A stretch of 64,000 bases of DNA from an uncultured Flavobacteriaceae bacterium (GTDB lineage Bacteria > Bacteroidota > Bacteroidia > Flavobacteriales > Flavobacteriaceae), in contig CAKZOO010000066.1 in NCBI GenBank assembly GCA_937136455.1, positions 62,001 through 126,000 on the forward strand, read 5' to 3'. Within the stretch, counting starts at the first letter, position 1, and every line of letters begins with the position of its first letter. The notes beneath the pieces are model-generated. The model saw only the letters and a program-made list of their open reading frames with translations. It was not told the origin of the DNA and searched no databases. A program made the translations under genes and the position numbers. Shown piece after piece: positions 16,429 to 25,323 of the stretch.

Positions 16429-18897
16429 CTAAAAAGGATAATTTATCCCTATGTTTATTACGGAATTCGCAAAATTAAAGCTTCTAAACCAGCGATTTCC
16501 TAAACTGAGGGAGGGATCGTGGGTCTTAAACCCTAAATCAACTCTAAACACGAAGTAGTCGAAGTCATATCGGATACCAAACCCGGTACCTAATGCGATG
16601 TCTTTAAGGGATTTAAATCCGTCAAAGGTACTTTCAGGCTCGTTGATTTGATCGTATACATTCCAGATATTTCCGGCATCCGCGAAGAGTGCAGCTTTGA
16701 TGTTTCCAGCAAGTGGGAAACGATATTCTAAATTGAAAGCTAACTTAAAATTGGCCTCGTTGAAGTCATTTTGATTTTTAGTGGCTCCAGGTCCTAATTC
16801 ATAGGCATTCCAAGCTCGTATATCATTGGAACCACCTGCAAAATAGGATCGAGTAAAGGGAACAGAAGTAGAATTTCCATAGGGGATAGCAATCCCTGCA
16901 AAGCTTCTAAAGGCAATCATTCGATCGTCACCAGTTCTCCAGTGCTTTATGTAATCCACCTCTGTTTTGAAATACTGAGAAAAGGGCACCCCAGCGATCA
17001 CATAAGTACCTGAATCGTTTTGATTGACGTTTAAGTTTCTAGAAAGCATTGCTAAAAGGTTTCCAGCAGACTCAAACTTAAGCCTCAACTGATAGAAGCT
17101 TGGATCGGTAATTCCTTTTGAATTATTTTTTGTTATGGTGTAATAAGAAGCGGCAATTAGGTTGTTTTCAGTCAATCTTTTTTGTCGTTCAGCAATCGAA
17201 TTAATCTCTTTGTAGTCTTGTGATTGTGGATCTTCACTGCTCAAAAATTCATTGATAAATCCTTCTGTTCCCTCTGGAATACTTAGTTGAATGCCTTCTG
17301 TTCCCGATTCAAAAAAGGAATTGTATCGATTGTAGGTGTTGTAATTGATCGCAGTATTGTTTAATCGGTCAAAAGTGTTTTGATATACAGCAAAGAAGCG
17401 ACTGGGATTGAGGTTTTGAATGTATTGAACATCGATGAGAGAAAGACTGTGTTTTACGGCATCTTCTTTAGACCAATTGAATCCATAAGTAGTGTTAAAA
17501 GTTTGTTTGTCTAGACCGATATTCGACTGAATACTCCTACCTAAGCTCAATCTTGTTTTAGGAAGCATATAAGTTGGGATCCACGACTTGATATTGATGA
17601 TTGGAAACCAAAGAGAGGGAATGTTTAAATTGAAATCCAATCCAAATTCTGAAACGTAATCCTTGGACGATACTGCAGCATCACCTAAAAGCCCTATCGA
17701 TCCTCTAGCAGATACGCTGAGTAATTCGGCTCCTTTAAATACGTTTCTAGCGATAAGTGAACTGCTGAATGCCAAACCTAATTTTTGAATGTTAGAGTGG
17801 GTGACATCCAAACTCGATTCAGAGGTGTATTTGTCTTTTGAATTTAAAAAAATAGAAGTTTCAAGATCTCTGGTGTCAGCTTGTTCATAAAAACTAATAC
17901 TTGGATATTTAAAGGTGCTTAAATTGGATATTTGACGATAGGTTCGTTGGCGATCCAGCTCACGATACAAACTATCTTTTGTGAAATAGATCGCATCAGT
18001 AATTACTTTAGGTTTGTATTTCAAGGGAGCTGAATAAAATAGTTTATAGTTGAAATAATCCAATGAGTCCATCTTTTGATCGATTTCAGGAAGGACATCT
18101 ATATAAACTTTGATCTGATCGATCCGATGTTTTTGAAAGGCTTTAATAGGAGTCCCATCGACTCCAACCCCTTTGGGGTTTTCTATTTTCATCAAAACCT
18201 CCAATGAGGGATCAAATTCAGCTAAGGTGTCTCTTGTGATGGAATAACGAATTGCTGTTGGTTGAAAATTGTAAACACCATTATTTTTAAACCATTGCGT
18301 AATTCTATTTTGTTCTTCTTTGAAATTGTTGAGTTTAAAAGTTTCACCTTTTTGAATAAAGCTCTTAGAAGAATCATTGTTGTAGATCGAATCGATTAGT
18401 TTGGATGCAAAATCTGTAGCAGTACTGTCTATTTTAAAAGGATGCCCCAAACTAACCATATAGCGAACTTTTGCCTTGTTCTTTTTTTTGTGTTTTAGGA
18501 TGCTATCTTCGATTTTGACTTTAAAATACCCTTGGGCTTCAAAGAATGATTTGAGCTTCATTTTTGACTGCTCAATATCTTTTTGGTTAACGACAACTTC
18601 AGGTTCACCAACCTTTGCTAACCAAGATTTTTTTATTCCTTTGGAATCTTGAGGAGCGATTTGATAGAGAAATAATTTTAATGGATAGGTGAATATTCGA
18701 GTATTGGGTTTTGGACTCACAAGAGATAAAACACTATCAGTCTTACTTTTTTTACCGTCGAGATAAAGTTGGTTTTCAAGTAATAAATACTCGTCCTGAG
18801 CTAGGTTTTTGAGTGGATTACACGAGAAAAAGCTCAAAACTAGCAAGATAAAGCTTAGTTTTGTAAGAAAGAATGATGTCGTAGTCGTCCTATTCAT
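16429..18897 (-). CDS. tamL: TamL-type outer-membrane assembly lipoprotein (BamA/TamA superfamily)
   Basis: An 822-residue product. The signal peptide ends in LSFFSC at about residue 26, so it is a predicted lipoprotein. This separates the Bacteroidota TamL type from ordinary TamA. Two or more POTRA-like modules follow (for example KLKSFFEAQGYFKVKIEDS near 110-125). The C-terminal half is an Omp85 beta-barrel, with the conserved RSYFAGGSNDIRAWNAYELGPG block and a final strand ending in Phe (INIGINYPF). It acts in outer-membrane protein or lipid transport, with TamB as the usual partner. No tamB is seen in this window. It diverges from the RNA methyltransferase gene. Confidence 0.88.
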   Translation of the reverse strand: MNRTTTTSFFLTKLSFILLVLSFFSCNPLKNLAQDEYLLLENQLYLDGKKSKTDSVLSLVSPKPNTRIFTYPLKLFLYQIAPQDSKGIKKSWLAKVGEPEVVVNQKDIEQSKMKLKSFFEAQGYFKVKIEDSILKHKKKNKAKVRYMVSLGHPFKIDSTATDFASKLIDSIYNNDSSKSFIQKGETFKLNNFKEEQNRITQWFKNNGVYNFQPTAIRYSITRDTLAEFDPSLEVLMKIENPKGVGVDGTPIKAFQKHRIDQIKVYIDVLPEIDQKMDSLDYFNYKLFYSAPLKYKPKVITDAIYFTKDSLYRELDRQRTYRQISNLSTFKYPSISFYEQADTRDLETSIFLNSKDKYTSESSLDVTHSNIQKLGLAFSSSLIARNVFKGAELLSVSARGSIGLLGDAAVSSKDYVSEFGLDFNLNIPSLWFPIINIKSWIPTYMLPKTRLSLGRSIQSNIGLDKQTFNTTYGFNWSKEDAVKHSLSLIDVQYIQNLNPSRFFAVYQNTFDRLNNTAINYNTYNRYNSFFESGTEGIQLSIPEGTEGFINEFLSSEDPQSQDYKEINSIAERQKRLTENNLIAASYYTITKNNSKGITDPSFYQLRLKFESAGNLLAMLSRNLNVNQNDSGTYVIAGVPFSQYFKTEVDYIKHWRTGDDRMIAFRSFAGIAIPYGNSTSVPFTRSYFAGGSNDIRAWNAYELGPGATKNQNDFNEANFKLAFNLEYRFPLAGNIKAALFADAGNIWNVYDQINEPESTFDGFKSLKDIALGTGFGIRYDFDYFVFRVDLGFKTHDPSLSLGNRWFRSFNFANSVINIGINYPF

Positions 18898-18902
18898 GAA
18901 TT

Positions 18903-18910
18903 CAAAATTA
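18903..18910 (-). promoter_or_regulatory. Possible promoter -7 box for tamL (TAATTTTG)
   Basis: Exact TAnnTTTG match, but only five bases lie between it and the ATG at 18897. A transcript from it would start at or just inside the start codon, so it would be leaderless or the match is accidental. Confidence 0.3.
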
Positions 18911-18920
18911 CACTATTTGG

Positions 18921-19643
18921 ATGGTTGTAAAAAGTATTATAAAGCTTATCAAGAGTCTACAGCAAAAAAAATATAGAAATGAACATCAATTGTTTGTCGT
19001 TGAAGGTAAAAAATCTGTAGAGGAACTATTAGATTCTGACTTTAAATGCTATGGTGTATACCATACTGCAGAAAATGATCTTATCGATTCGTATTCTAAA
19101 GCTGAGCTAGTTAGTGCAAAAGAACTCGCTCAAATGAGTAGTTTGACAACACCTCCTGGAATCTTAGGGGTATTTCATTTTCCAAAACCTACAACCCCTG
19201 TTTTTGATGATTGGTCTCTTGTTTTAGATGACATCAGAGATCCTGGAAACTTAGGGACTATTATTCGATTGTGTGATTGGTTTGGGATTCGACAACTCAT
19301 TTGTTCCAAACAAACGGTTGATTGTTTCAATCCAAAAACACTACAAGCAACGATGGGTTCCATCTCAAGAGTTCAAATTCACTATGTAGATCTCAAGGAA
19401 TTTCTAACGCAATCAGAGCTTCCAATCTATGGAGCATTTATGGATGGCGATTCAATTTACAAGGCCAAATTGCCTCAAAAAGGATTACTTGTCATGGGAA
19501 ATGAGGCCAATGGAATTAGTGAAGCAGTTCAAAAGTTGATAAGCCAACGCATTTGTATTCCTTCCTATAGAGAATCTTCTACTGAGAGTCTTAATGTCGC
19601 TATGGCTACGGGGATCTTGCTCAATGAGATTAGAAGAGGATAA
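18921..19643 (+). CDS. TrmH/SpoU-family RNA 2'-O-methyltransferase
   Basis: A 240-residue product. An N-terminal substrate-binding part (KYRNEHQLFVVEGKKSVEELL) is followed by the SPOUT methyltransferase fold. Its three motifs are visible: DPGNLGTIIRLCDWFG, LLVMGNEANGIS, and ESLNVAMATGILLNEI. It methylates a ribose in rRNA or tRNA; the exact target cannot be read from sequence. It is divergent from tamL, with 23 bases between the start codons, so the two share one short promoter region. Confidence 0.93.
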   Translation: MVVKSIIKLIKSLQQKKYRNEHQLFVVEGKKSVEELLDSDFKCYGVYHTAENDLIDSYSKAELVSAKELAQMSSLTTPPGILGVFHFPKPTTPVFDDWSLVLDDIRDPGNLGTIIRLCDWFGIRQLICSKQTVDCFNPKTLQATMGSISRVQIHYVDLKEFLTQSELPIYGAFMDGDSIYKAKLPQKGLLVMGNEANGISEAVQKLISQRICIPSYRESSTESLNVAMATGILLNEIRRG

Positions 19644-19737
19644 CTCCTTTTAAAATATATGTTTTGAAATCTATTTTATTGTGTATATATTACTCAATCA
19701 ATTTTAAATAAAGTTTTACCAAACAACAAACTAATAA

Positions 19738-21219
19738 ATGATTGAACTTATTGAACGCGCTAAAGATTTTTTAGATCGAAGAGCATTAGTAGACCCTAAA
19801 GGAGAACTCACTTATGCAGAATTGCTAGAGCAATCTGCAATCGTAGCTTCTCATTTACTGGATGGTAAAAAGGATTTGAATGAAGCCCGAATAGGATTTA
19901 TTGTAGATCCCTCTTTGGAATACACGATTCTTCAATGGGGTATTTGGCGAGCAGGAGGAATTGCGGTTCCACTATGTGTTAAACATCCTTATGATTCAAT
20001 ATTGTACACGGTACAAGATGCTGAAATTTCTAAGGTAGTTTATCACAATGATTTTCATACATTGATTGAACCTTTAGAAGATGATACTTCTGTTGAATTA
20101 ATTTCGATCGATTCAATCAAATCCAAAAAGGTTTCACTTCCAGATGTAGCGATGAATCGCAAAGCGATGATTCTCTACACTAGCGGAACTACCGGTAAAC
20201 CAAAAGGAGTGGTGACTTCACATCTCAATATCAATTGTCAAATTAAAAGTTTGGTCACTTCATGGGAGTGGTCACAGGATGATTACATCTTAAATGTATT
20301 ACCGCTACATCACGTTCATGGAATTATCAATGTCATGAGCTGTGCTCTCTACAGTGGTGCTTGTAATGAATTTTTACCCAAGTTTAGTGAAAAGGCCATA
20401 TTTGATCGTTTTAAAAAAGGAAGCTGTAATCTCTTTATGGCGGTGCCTACGATTTATTACAAATTGATTCATTACTATCAATCATTGGGTAATGAAGAAC
20501 AATCTGAAATTTCTTCAGCATTAAAAGAATTTCGATTAATGGTTTCTGGATCAGCTGCTTTACCTGTTAAAACATTAGAGCAGTGGAAAGCCATCAGTGG
20601 TCATACACTATTAGAACGCTATGGAATGACTGAGATGGGAATGGCGATCTCAAATCCTTATAAAGGAGAACGAAAGCCTGGCTATATTGGACAAGCATTA
20701 AGCGGAGTGACCGTTCGTTTGGCTGATGAAAACGATCAGGAAATTACTGATGGAGGTCAGGGAGAAATTCAGATTAAAGGAGCTAATGTGTTTGTTGAAT
20801 ATTACAATAGGCCAGAGGCTACTGAAGAGACCTTTGTGGATGGTTGGTTTAAAACAGGAGATATCGCTGTTTTTGAGGATGGTGCTTATCGAATATTAGG
20901 TCGTAACTCGGTAGACATTATCAAGTCAGGAGGTTATAAAATATCAGCTCTTGAAATTGAAGAAGTACTTAGAAAGCACCCTGCAATAAAGGATTGTGGA
21001 GTAGTGGGGATTCCTGATGAAGAATGGGGTGAGCTAATAGGTGTGAGTTTGATTTTAGCAGATCAAACAGTATCGATCGATTCAATAAAAGACTGGATGA
21101 AAGATAAAATAGCAGCTTATAAATTACCTAGAAAATACATTGTTCAAGAGGATTTACCTAGAAATGTGATGGGTAAGGTTACCAAAAAGGAACTCCAAAA
21201 AATCCTCGCTGAGTCATGA
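19738..21219 (+). CDS. matB: Malonyl-CoA synthetase (MatB-like AMP-forming acyl-CoA ligase)
   Basis: A 493-residue member of the ANL superfamily. ATP-binding signature LYTSGTTGKPKGVV, then LPLHHVHGI, SGSAALPVKTLEQW, LERYGMTEMGMAISNPY, FKTGDIAVF and the C-terminal lysine region PRNVMGKVTKKEL. The substrate-loop sequences and length match malonyl-CoA synthetases better than general acyl-CoA ligases. The next two genes encode a malonate transporter, which supports malonate as substrate. The reaction would be malonate plus CoA plus ATP to malonyl-CoA. Its stop overlaps madL by four bases (ATGA). Confidence 0.87.
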   Translation: MIELIERAKDFLDRRALVDPKGELTYAELLEQSAIVASHLLDGKKDLNEARIGFIVDPSLEYTILQWGIWRAGGIAVPLCVKHPYDSILYTVQDAEISKVVYHNDFHTLIEPLEDDTSVELISIDSIKSKKVSLPDVAMNRKAMILYTSGTTGKPKGVVTSHLNINCQIKSLVTSWEWSQDDYILNVLPLHHVHGIINVMSCALYSGACNEFLPKFSEKAIFDRFKKGSCNLFMAVPTIYYKLIHYYQSLGNEEQSEISSALKEFRLMVSGSAALPVKTLEQWKAISGHTLLERYGMTEMGMAISNPYKGERKPGYIGQALSGVTVRLADENDQEITDGGQGEIQIKGANVFVEYYNRPEATEETFVDGWFKTGDIAVFEDGAYRILGRNSVDIIKSGGYKISALEIEEVLRKHPAIKDCGVVGIPDEEWGELIGVSLILADQTVSIDSIKDWMKDKIAAYKLPRKYIVQEDLPRNVMGKVTKKELQKILAES

Positions 21220-21596
21220 AAATATACGGTGTAGCCATATTGGTTTTTTGTTTTTTAATCGGAAAGTATTTAGGAGGATTACTAGCTGCATTGATCGGTA
21301 TTTCAGGAGATGTCGGAGGTGTTGGATTCGCAATGTTACTTCTGATGTTTGCCAATGGGTTTTTAAAGCGATTTAGTTGGTATGAAGTTCAAACAAAATC
21401 AGGAGTATTGTTTTGGAGCAGTATGTATATTCCTGTAATTGTCGCCATGGCAGCTACTAGAAATGTGCATGCTGCCATCTCTGGAGGATGGACTGCTTTA
21501 ATAGCAGGAGTAGCTGTAACCCTTGTTGGTTTTATGTTAGTGCCTCTGCTTTCAAAAATAAAAACCACAAAAGAAGAATCTGATGGAATTATTTAA
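21216..21596 (+). CDS. madL: Malonate transporter subunit MadL
   Basis: A 126-residue membrane protein with about four hydrophobic segments (VAILVFCFLIGKYLGGLLAALIGI, FAMLLLMFANGFL, GVLFWSSMYIPVIVAMAATRNV, WTALIAGVAVTLVGFMLVPLL). The motif set GDVGGVGFAMLLL and MAATRNVHAA is typical of MadL, the small subunit of the MadLM sodium-malonate symporter. It overlaps matB by 4 bases and madM by 14 bases, so the three genes form one tightly coupled operon. Confidence 0.9.
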   Translation: MKIYGVAILVFCFLIGKYLGGLLAALIGISGDVGGVGFAMLLLMFANGFLKRFSWYEVQTKSGVLFWSSMYIPVIVAMAATRNVHAAISGGWTALIAGVAVTLVGFMLVPLLSKIKTTKEESDGII

Positions 21597-22329
21597 AGAA
21601 TTGATCTCTAAAAATGGGCTCTTATTTGCATTTCTATTAGTGGGACTTATATTAGGGGCTTCACAACTGCTTTCCAAACATATATTTAAGGGTAGAATAC
21701 CAGCAGCGGCCATCGCGATCATTGGAGCCTTGTTTTTAGCTCTTTTTGGAGCGGACAAAGGATTGGCTAATATTGAAATATTTACAGGTTTAGCTGTTTT
21801 AGGTGGATCGATGTTTCGCGACTTTACCGTAGTTGCAACTGCAATGGGAGCTGAAATTGAAAAAATTAAACAAGCAGGATTAGCAGGTATCCTCTCCTTG
21901 TTTATAGGAGTTACTTTTTCATTTGTACTCGGAGTCATCATTGCTTATACAATGGGCTATACCGATGTGAAGGATCTGACAGCCATTGGAGCAGGTGCCT
22001 GTACTTATATAGTGGGACCGATCACTGGAACTGCAATTGGTGCGAGTTCTGATGTGATCGCACTTGGAATAACTGCTGGGGTAGTTAAGACCATAGTTAC
22101 AACTATTTTAACTCCACTGGTTGCGAAGCAAATCAAATTGACAACTCCTCATGCCGCAATGGTATTTGGTGGTCTGATTGGAACCACCAGTGGTGTCACC
22201 GCAGGATTGGCGGCCACAGATAAGGAATTAGTTCCTTATGGCGCTTTTACTGCAACTTTTTATACAGGATTAGGATGTCTGTTGTGCCCATCAATCTTTT
22301 ATTATCTATTGATGCAGCTAATGGGCTAA
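21583..22329 (+). CDS. madM: Malonate transporter subunit MadM
   Basis: A 248-residue polytopic membrane protein, the large subunit of the MadLM malonate:Na+ symporter. Family landmarks are LAVLGGSMFRDFTVVATAMGA, AIGAGACTYIVGPITGTAIGASSDVIALGI and VFGGLIGTTSGVTAGLAATD. It overlaps madL by 14 bases. No malonate decarboxylase (mdc/mad) or malonyl-CoA decarboxylase gene accompanies it. Imported malonate would therefore pass through MatB straight to malonyl-CoA. Confidence 0.92.
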   Translation: MELFKELISKNGLLFAFLLVGLILGASQLLSKHIFKGRIPAAAIAIIGALFLALFGADKGLANIEIFTGLAVLGGSMFRDFTVVATAMGAEIEKIKQAGLAGILSLFIGVTFSFVLGVIIAYTMGYTDVKDLTAIGAGACTYIVGPITGTAIGASSDVIALGITAGVVKTIVTTILTPLVAKQIKLTTPHAAMVFGGLIGTTSGVTAGLAATDKELVPYGAFTATFYTGLGCLLCPSIFYYLLMQLMG

Positions 22330-23067
22330 TTATTCAAAAGTCAACACAAAAAAGACCCCTCTTGTAAGGGCAGCGCTAATTTGATCTGAATAATTTCTAA
22401 TTTCTTTAGTCTTTGGAACTGATTGATCATCGTGAATCATTTCATCGACAAGACCAAATACTCCTCTAATAGAGGGTGTAAATTTAAAATAGGGAAGGTA
22501 GAATTCAACTCCAACACCTATTTCATAGTTATAAGTAAGGCTTTTTAATTTAAACACACCACTTTCGATAGAATCAGGTGAATTTTGGTTGCTACTCATA
22601 TTGTATGAAATTGAAGGACCTCCAATAACAAAAGGTCTCCAGTTTCCAATTCTTTTAGCACCGTATTTGATTAAAAATGGAAAGTTTAAGAAGGTCGATT
22701 TTACCGATCGAAGTGGATCTCCAGCGGCTGGATCAATAGGGAAGTACAAGTCTCTTTTAGTACTGTATAGTCCAGGTTCAAAGCGAAGATCAAAATAATC
22801 GTTGAGTCTTAGTTCGCCTACCAAACCAACTAAAAAACCTTTGCTGGTCTCTACTTGGATACTTTCAAAACCGCCATCTGTGGCAGTGGGATAGGCTTCA
22901 CTGTAGTTGAATTTAAAATCGTAGGCATTTCCACCTAAATAATATCCCCAGTTAAATTTTTTGTAATCATCAGTTGGGATATTTTCAACGGGGTTAACAT
23001 TGAATTGTCCATAAACACTTGTGCTTATGAGCAGTAAAAGGAGATATGTTAAATTGTTGCTCTTCAT
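22330..23067 (-). CDS. porT: PorT-type protein of the type IX secretion system
   Basis: A 245-residue protein with a signal peptide ending VYGQ and an eight-strand-type outer-membrane beta-barrel (GYYLGGNAYDFKFNY, LRFEPGLYSTKRDL, INFPFLIKYG-type strand LNFPFLIKYGAKR, final FFVLTFE). PorT is a membrane component needed for T9SS function and gliding in this phylum. The position directly behind ubiE is characteristic in Flavobacteriia. Here the two overlap by one base (TAATG). It belongs functionally with the Plug protein and the T9SS cargo in this window. Confidence 0.87.
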   Translation of the reverse strand: MKSNNLTYLLLLLISTSVYGQFNVNPVENIPTDDYKKFNWGYYLGGNAYDFKFNYSEAYPTATDGGFESIQVETSKGFLVGLVGELRLNDYFDLRFEPGLYSTKRDLYFPIDPAAGDPLRSVKSTFLNFPFLIKYGAKRIGNWRPFVIGGPSISYNMSSNQNSPDSIESGVFKLKSLTYNYEIGVGVEFYLPYFKFTPSIRGVFGLVDEMIHDDQSVPKTKEIRNYSDQISAALTRGVFFVLTFE

Positions 23068-23798
23068 TATTTTTTGGAGGCGATATAAATACTTGCCACT
23101 CCAAATGTTTGAGGTTTGTTCTCTACAGCTATAAACCCTGTTTTTTCTAAAATATTGTTGAAGGCTTTTCCATGTGGAAATTTTGCGGCTGAATCAGACA
23201 GGTATTTGTAAGCTACTTTGTCCTTTGAGAATAATTTTCCAATCAGAGGAAGAATTGTTTTAGTATAGAAGTAATAACCTTGTTTAAATGGAAATTTTTC
23301 TGGTACCGACGTTTCCAAAACCACGAACTGCCCCCCTGGTTTTAAAACACGAAGGATTTCACTAAGTCCTAATTCTAAGTTTTCAAAATTGCGAACTCCA
23401 AATGCAACGGTAATCGCATCAAATACATCATTTTCAAAGGGGAGATTTTCACTGTCTCCAACGACCATATCGATGGTCTGATCCAATCCTAAATCAGCTA
23501 CTTTGTTTCGACCAATTTCGAGCATTCCCTTTGAGATGTCGAGCCCTGTGATTTTAGAAGCACCTGTTTCTACTAACGAAATTGCTAAATCACCAGTTCC
23601 TGTTGCAATATCTAAAGCATTCTCTGGGGATGATTTTGAAATAATTTTCACCACTTTCTTTCTCCAAGAAACATCAATACCAAAAGAAATGACACGATTT
23701 AAATGATCGTAATTTCCAGCGATGGTATCAAACATACTCGTTACTTGTTGTTTTTTACTCTCCTTGGAATCTTTATAAGGGGTAACAGGATTACTCAT
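23067..23798 (-). CDS. ubiE: Demethylmenaquinone methyltransferase UbiE/MenG
   Basis: A 243-residue class I SAM methyltransferase catalysing the last step of menaquinone synthesis. Motifs: [21 protein letters not shown] at the N terminus, the SAM-binding [26 protein letters not shown], and [14 protein letters not shown]. Length is normal. Menaquinone is the likely electron acceptor for the Nqr complex encoded 10 kb away. It is translationally coupled to porT. Confidence 0.96.
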   Translation of the reverse strand: MSNPVTPYKDSKESKKQQVTSMFDTIAGNYDHLNRVISFGIDVSWRKKVVKIISKSSPENALDIATGTGDLAISLVETGASKITGLDISKGMLEIGRNKVADLGLDQTIDMVVGDSENLPFENDVFDAITVAFGVRNFENLELGLSEILRVLKPGGQFVVLETSVPEKFPFKQGYYFYTKTILPLIGKLFSKDKVAYKYLSDSAAKFPHGKAFNNILEKTGFIAVENKPQTFGVASIYIASKK

Positions 23799-23900
23799 CT
23801 AAAAATTTTTTGACAAAGATAGGTGATGTACTTTGAATCTTTAGTATTGTATTCAAAATGTTTAATGCAATTGGTTGTTATAAATACTGTCAAAATTATG

Positions 23901-23908
23901 TAAATTTG
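23901..23908 (+). promoter_or_regulatory. Promoter for trkA-trkH (-7 box TAAATTTG)
   Basis: Exact TAnnTTTG match 65 bases upstream of trkA. A TTGGTTG motif at 23871-23877 lies about 23 bases before it and could be the -33 element, slightly farther than the usual spacing. Confidence 0.55.
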
Positions 23909-23973
23909 TAGTTGAATTCTTTTGTCAAAGGTTATATTTAAATTTTGAAAATGAATTCGTTAGAAGTATTCTT

Positions 23974-25323
23974 ATGAAAATATTAATCGCTGGAGCCGGT
24001 GAAGTAGGCTATCATTTAGCAAAATTTCTCTCAGTTGAATCCCAAAATATCACGTTGATCGATGTTGATGAAGATCGCCTGCAATACGCTGATAAACATT
24101 TGGACATCAAAACAATGAAGGGAGATTCTACTTCGATCAGTCTTCTAAAAGACGCGCAAGTAGATCAAACAGATCTGACCATTGCAGTTACTGCCTCAGA
24201 AACTACGAACCTAACCACTTGTTTTATAGCTAAACAATTGGGATGTGAAAAGACAATCGCTCGTATCTCCAATCCAGAATTTATCGACTCTGATGTTGAA
24301 ATAGATTTTAAAAAAATGGGAGTAGATGAGTTGATTTCACCTGAAAAGTTAGCGGCCAATGAGATCAAGTTACTTTTAGCTCAATCGGCTTTTAACGATA
24401 CCTTTGAATTTGAAGATGGAAAGCTCAATCTAGTAGGGTTGTGTTTAAATGAAGATGCTCCATTTATTGGAAAAACAGTAGAAGAAGCAGCTTCTATCTT
24501 TCCTGAAGTACACTATAATCCAGTGGCTATTAAACGAAAAGGAACCCAATATTCAATTATTCCAAAGAGTGATACTCAGTACAAAATAGAAGATCAAGTA
24601 TATTTTGTGACTTCTAAAGAAGGTGTTGAAGAACTTTATAAAATGACTGGTACGGTCGCCGAAGAGATTAAAAATGTTATGATTCTTGGAGGTTCTAAGG
24701 TTGGGCAGAAGACAGCAACAGATCTTTGTTCGATGAAATTCAATGTAAAAATCATTGAAAAGAACGAAAAGAAAGCTGACGATTTAGCAGATCGATTCCC
24801 CAATGCACTTTTAGTGAAGGGAGATGGATCCAATGTGGAACTCTTAAAAGAAGAAAGTCTAGAGGCTATGGATGCCTTTATTGCGGTGACGGGTAATTCA
24901 GAAACCAATATCATGTCCTGTTTGGTTGCAAAGAGCAAGAATGTTAAGAAAACAATAGCTCTTGTTGAGAATATGGATTATTTTCAATTGTCTCAATCCA
25001 TTGGAATCGATACACTGATCAATAAAAAGTTGATTGCAGCTAATGAAATTTTTAGATATGTTCGAAAAGGTGAGGTTGTTGCGCTCACGAGGCTCAATAA
25101 CTTAGATGCTGAGATTTTAGAATTTGCAGTGACTTCAAATTCTGCAGTTTCTAACGAGTACCTAAGAGATATCAACCTTCCAAAGTTTTCAATTATTGGA
25201 GGGGTCATACGTGCAGATGAAGGAATTATTCCTGGTTCAGATTTTAAAATACTCGCTGGTGATAAAGTAATTGTATGTTGTTTGCCTTCTGCAATTAGAA
25301 AGACCGAAAAACTCTTTTTATAA
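23974..25323 (+). CDS. trkA: Trk potassium transporter peripheral subunit TrkA
   Basis: A 449-residue cytoplasmic regulator of potassium uptake. It has two tandem RCK units, each with a Rossmann N lobe and a C lobe. The first begins with ILIAGAGEVGYHLAKFL and an acidic ribose-binding residue in LIDVDEDRL. The second has MILGGSKVGQKTATDL and IIEKNEKKADDL. Both nucleotide-binding loops look intact. Its TAA overlaps the trkH ATG by one base, so the subunits are co-translated. Confidence 0.96.
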   Translation: MKILIAGAGEVGYHLAKFLSVESQNITLIDVDEDRLQYADKHLDIKTMKGDSTSISLLKDAQVDQTDLTIAVTASETTNLTTCFIAKQLGCEKTIARISNPEFIDSDVEIDFKKMGVDELISPEKLAANEIKLLLAQSAFNDTFEFEDGKLNLVGLCLNEDAPFIGKTVEEAASIFPEVHYNPVAIKRKGTQYSIIPKSDTQYKIEDQVYFVTSKEGVEELYKMTGTVAEEIKNVMILGGSKVGQKTATDLCSMKFNVKIIEKNEKKADDLADRFPNALLVKGDGSNVELLKEESLEAMDAFIAVTGNSETNIMSCLVAKSKNVKKTIALVENMDYFQLSQSIGIDTLINKKLIAANEIFRYVRKGEVVALTRLNNLDAEILEFAVTSNSAVSNEYLRDINLPKFSIIGGVIRADEGIIPGSDFKILAGDKVIVCCLPSAIRKTEKLFL

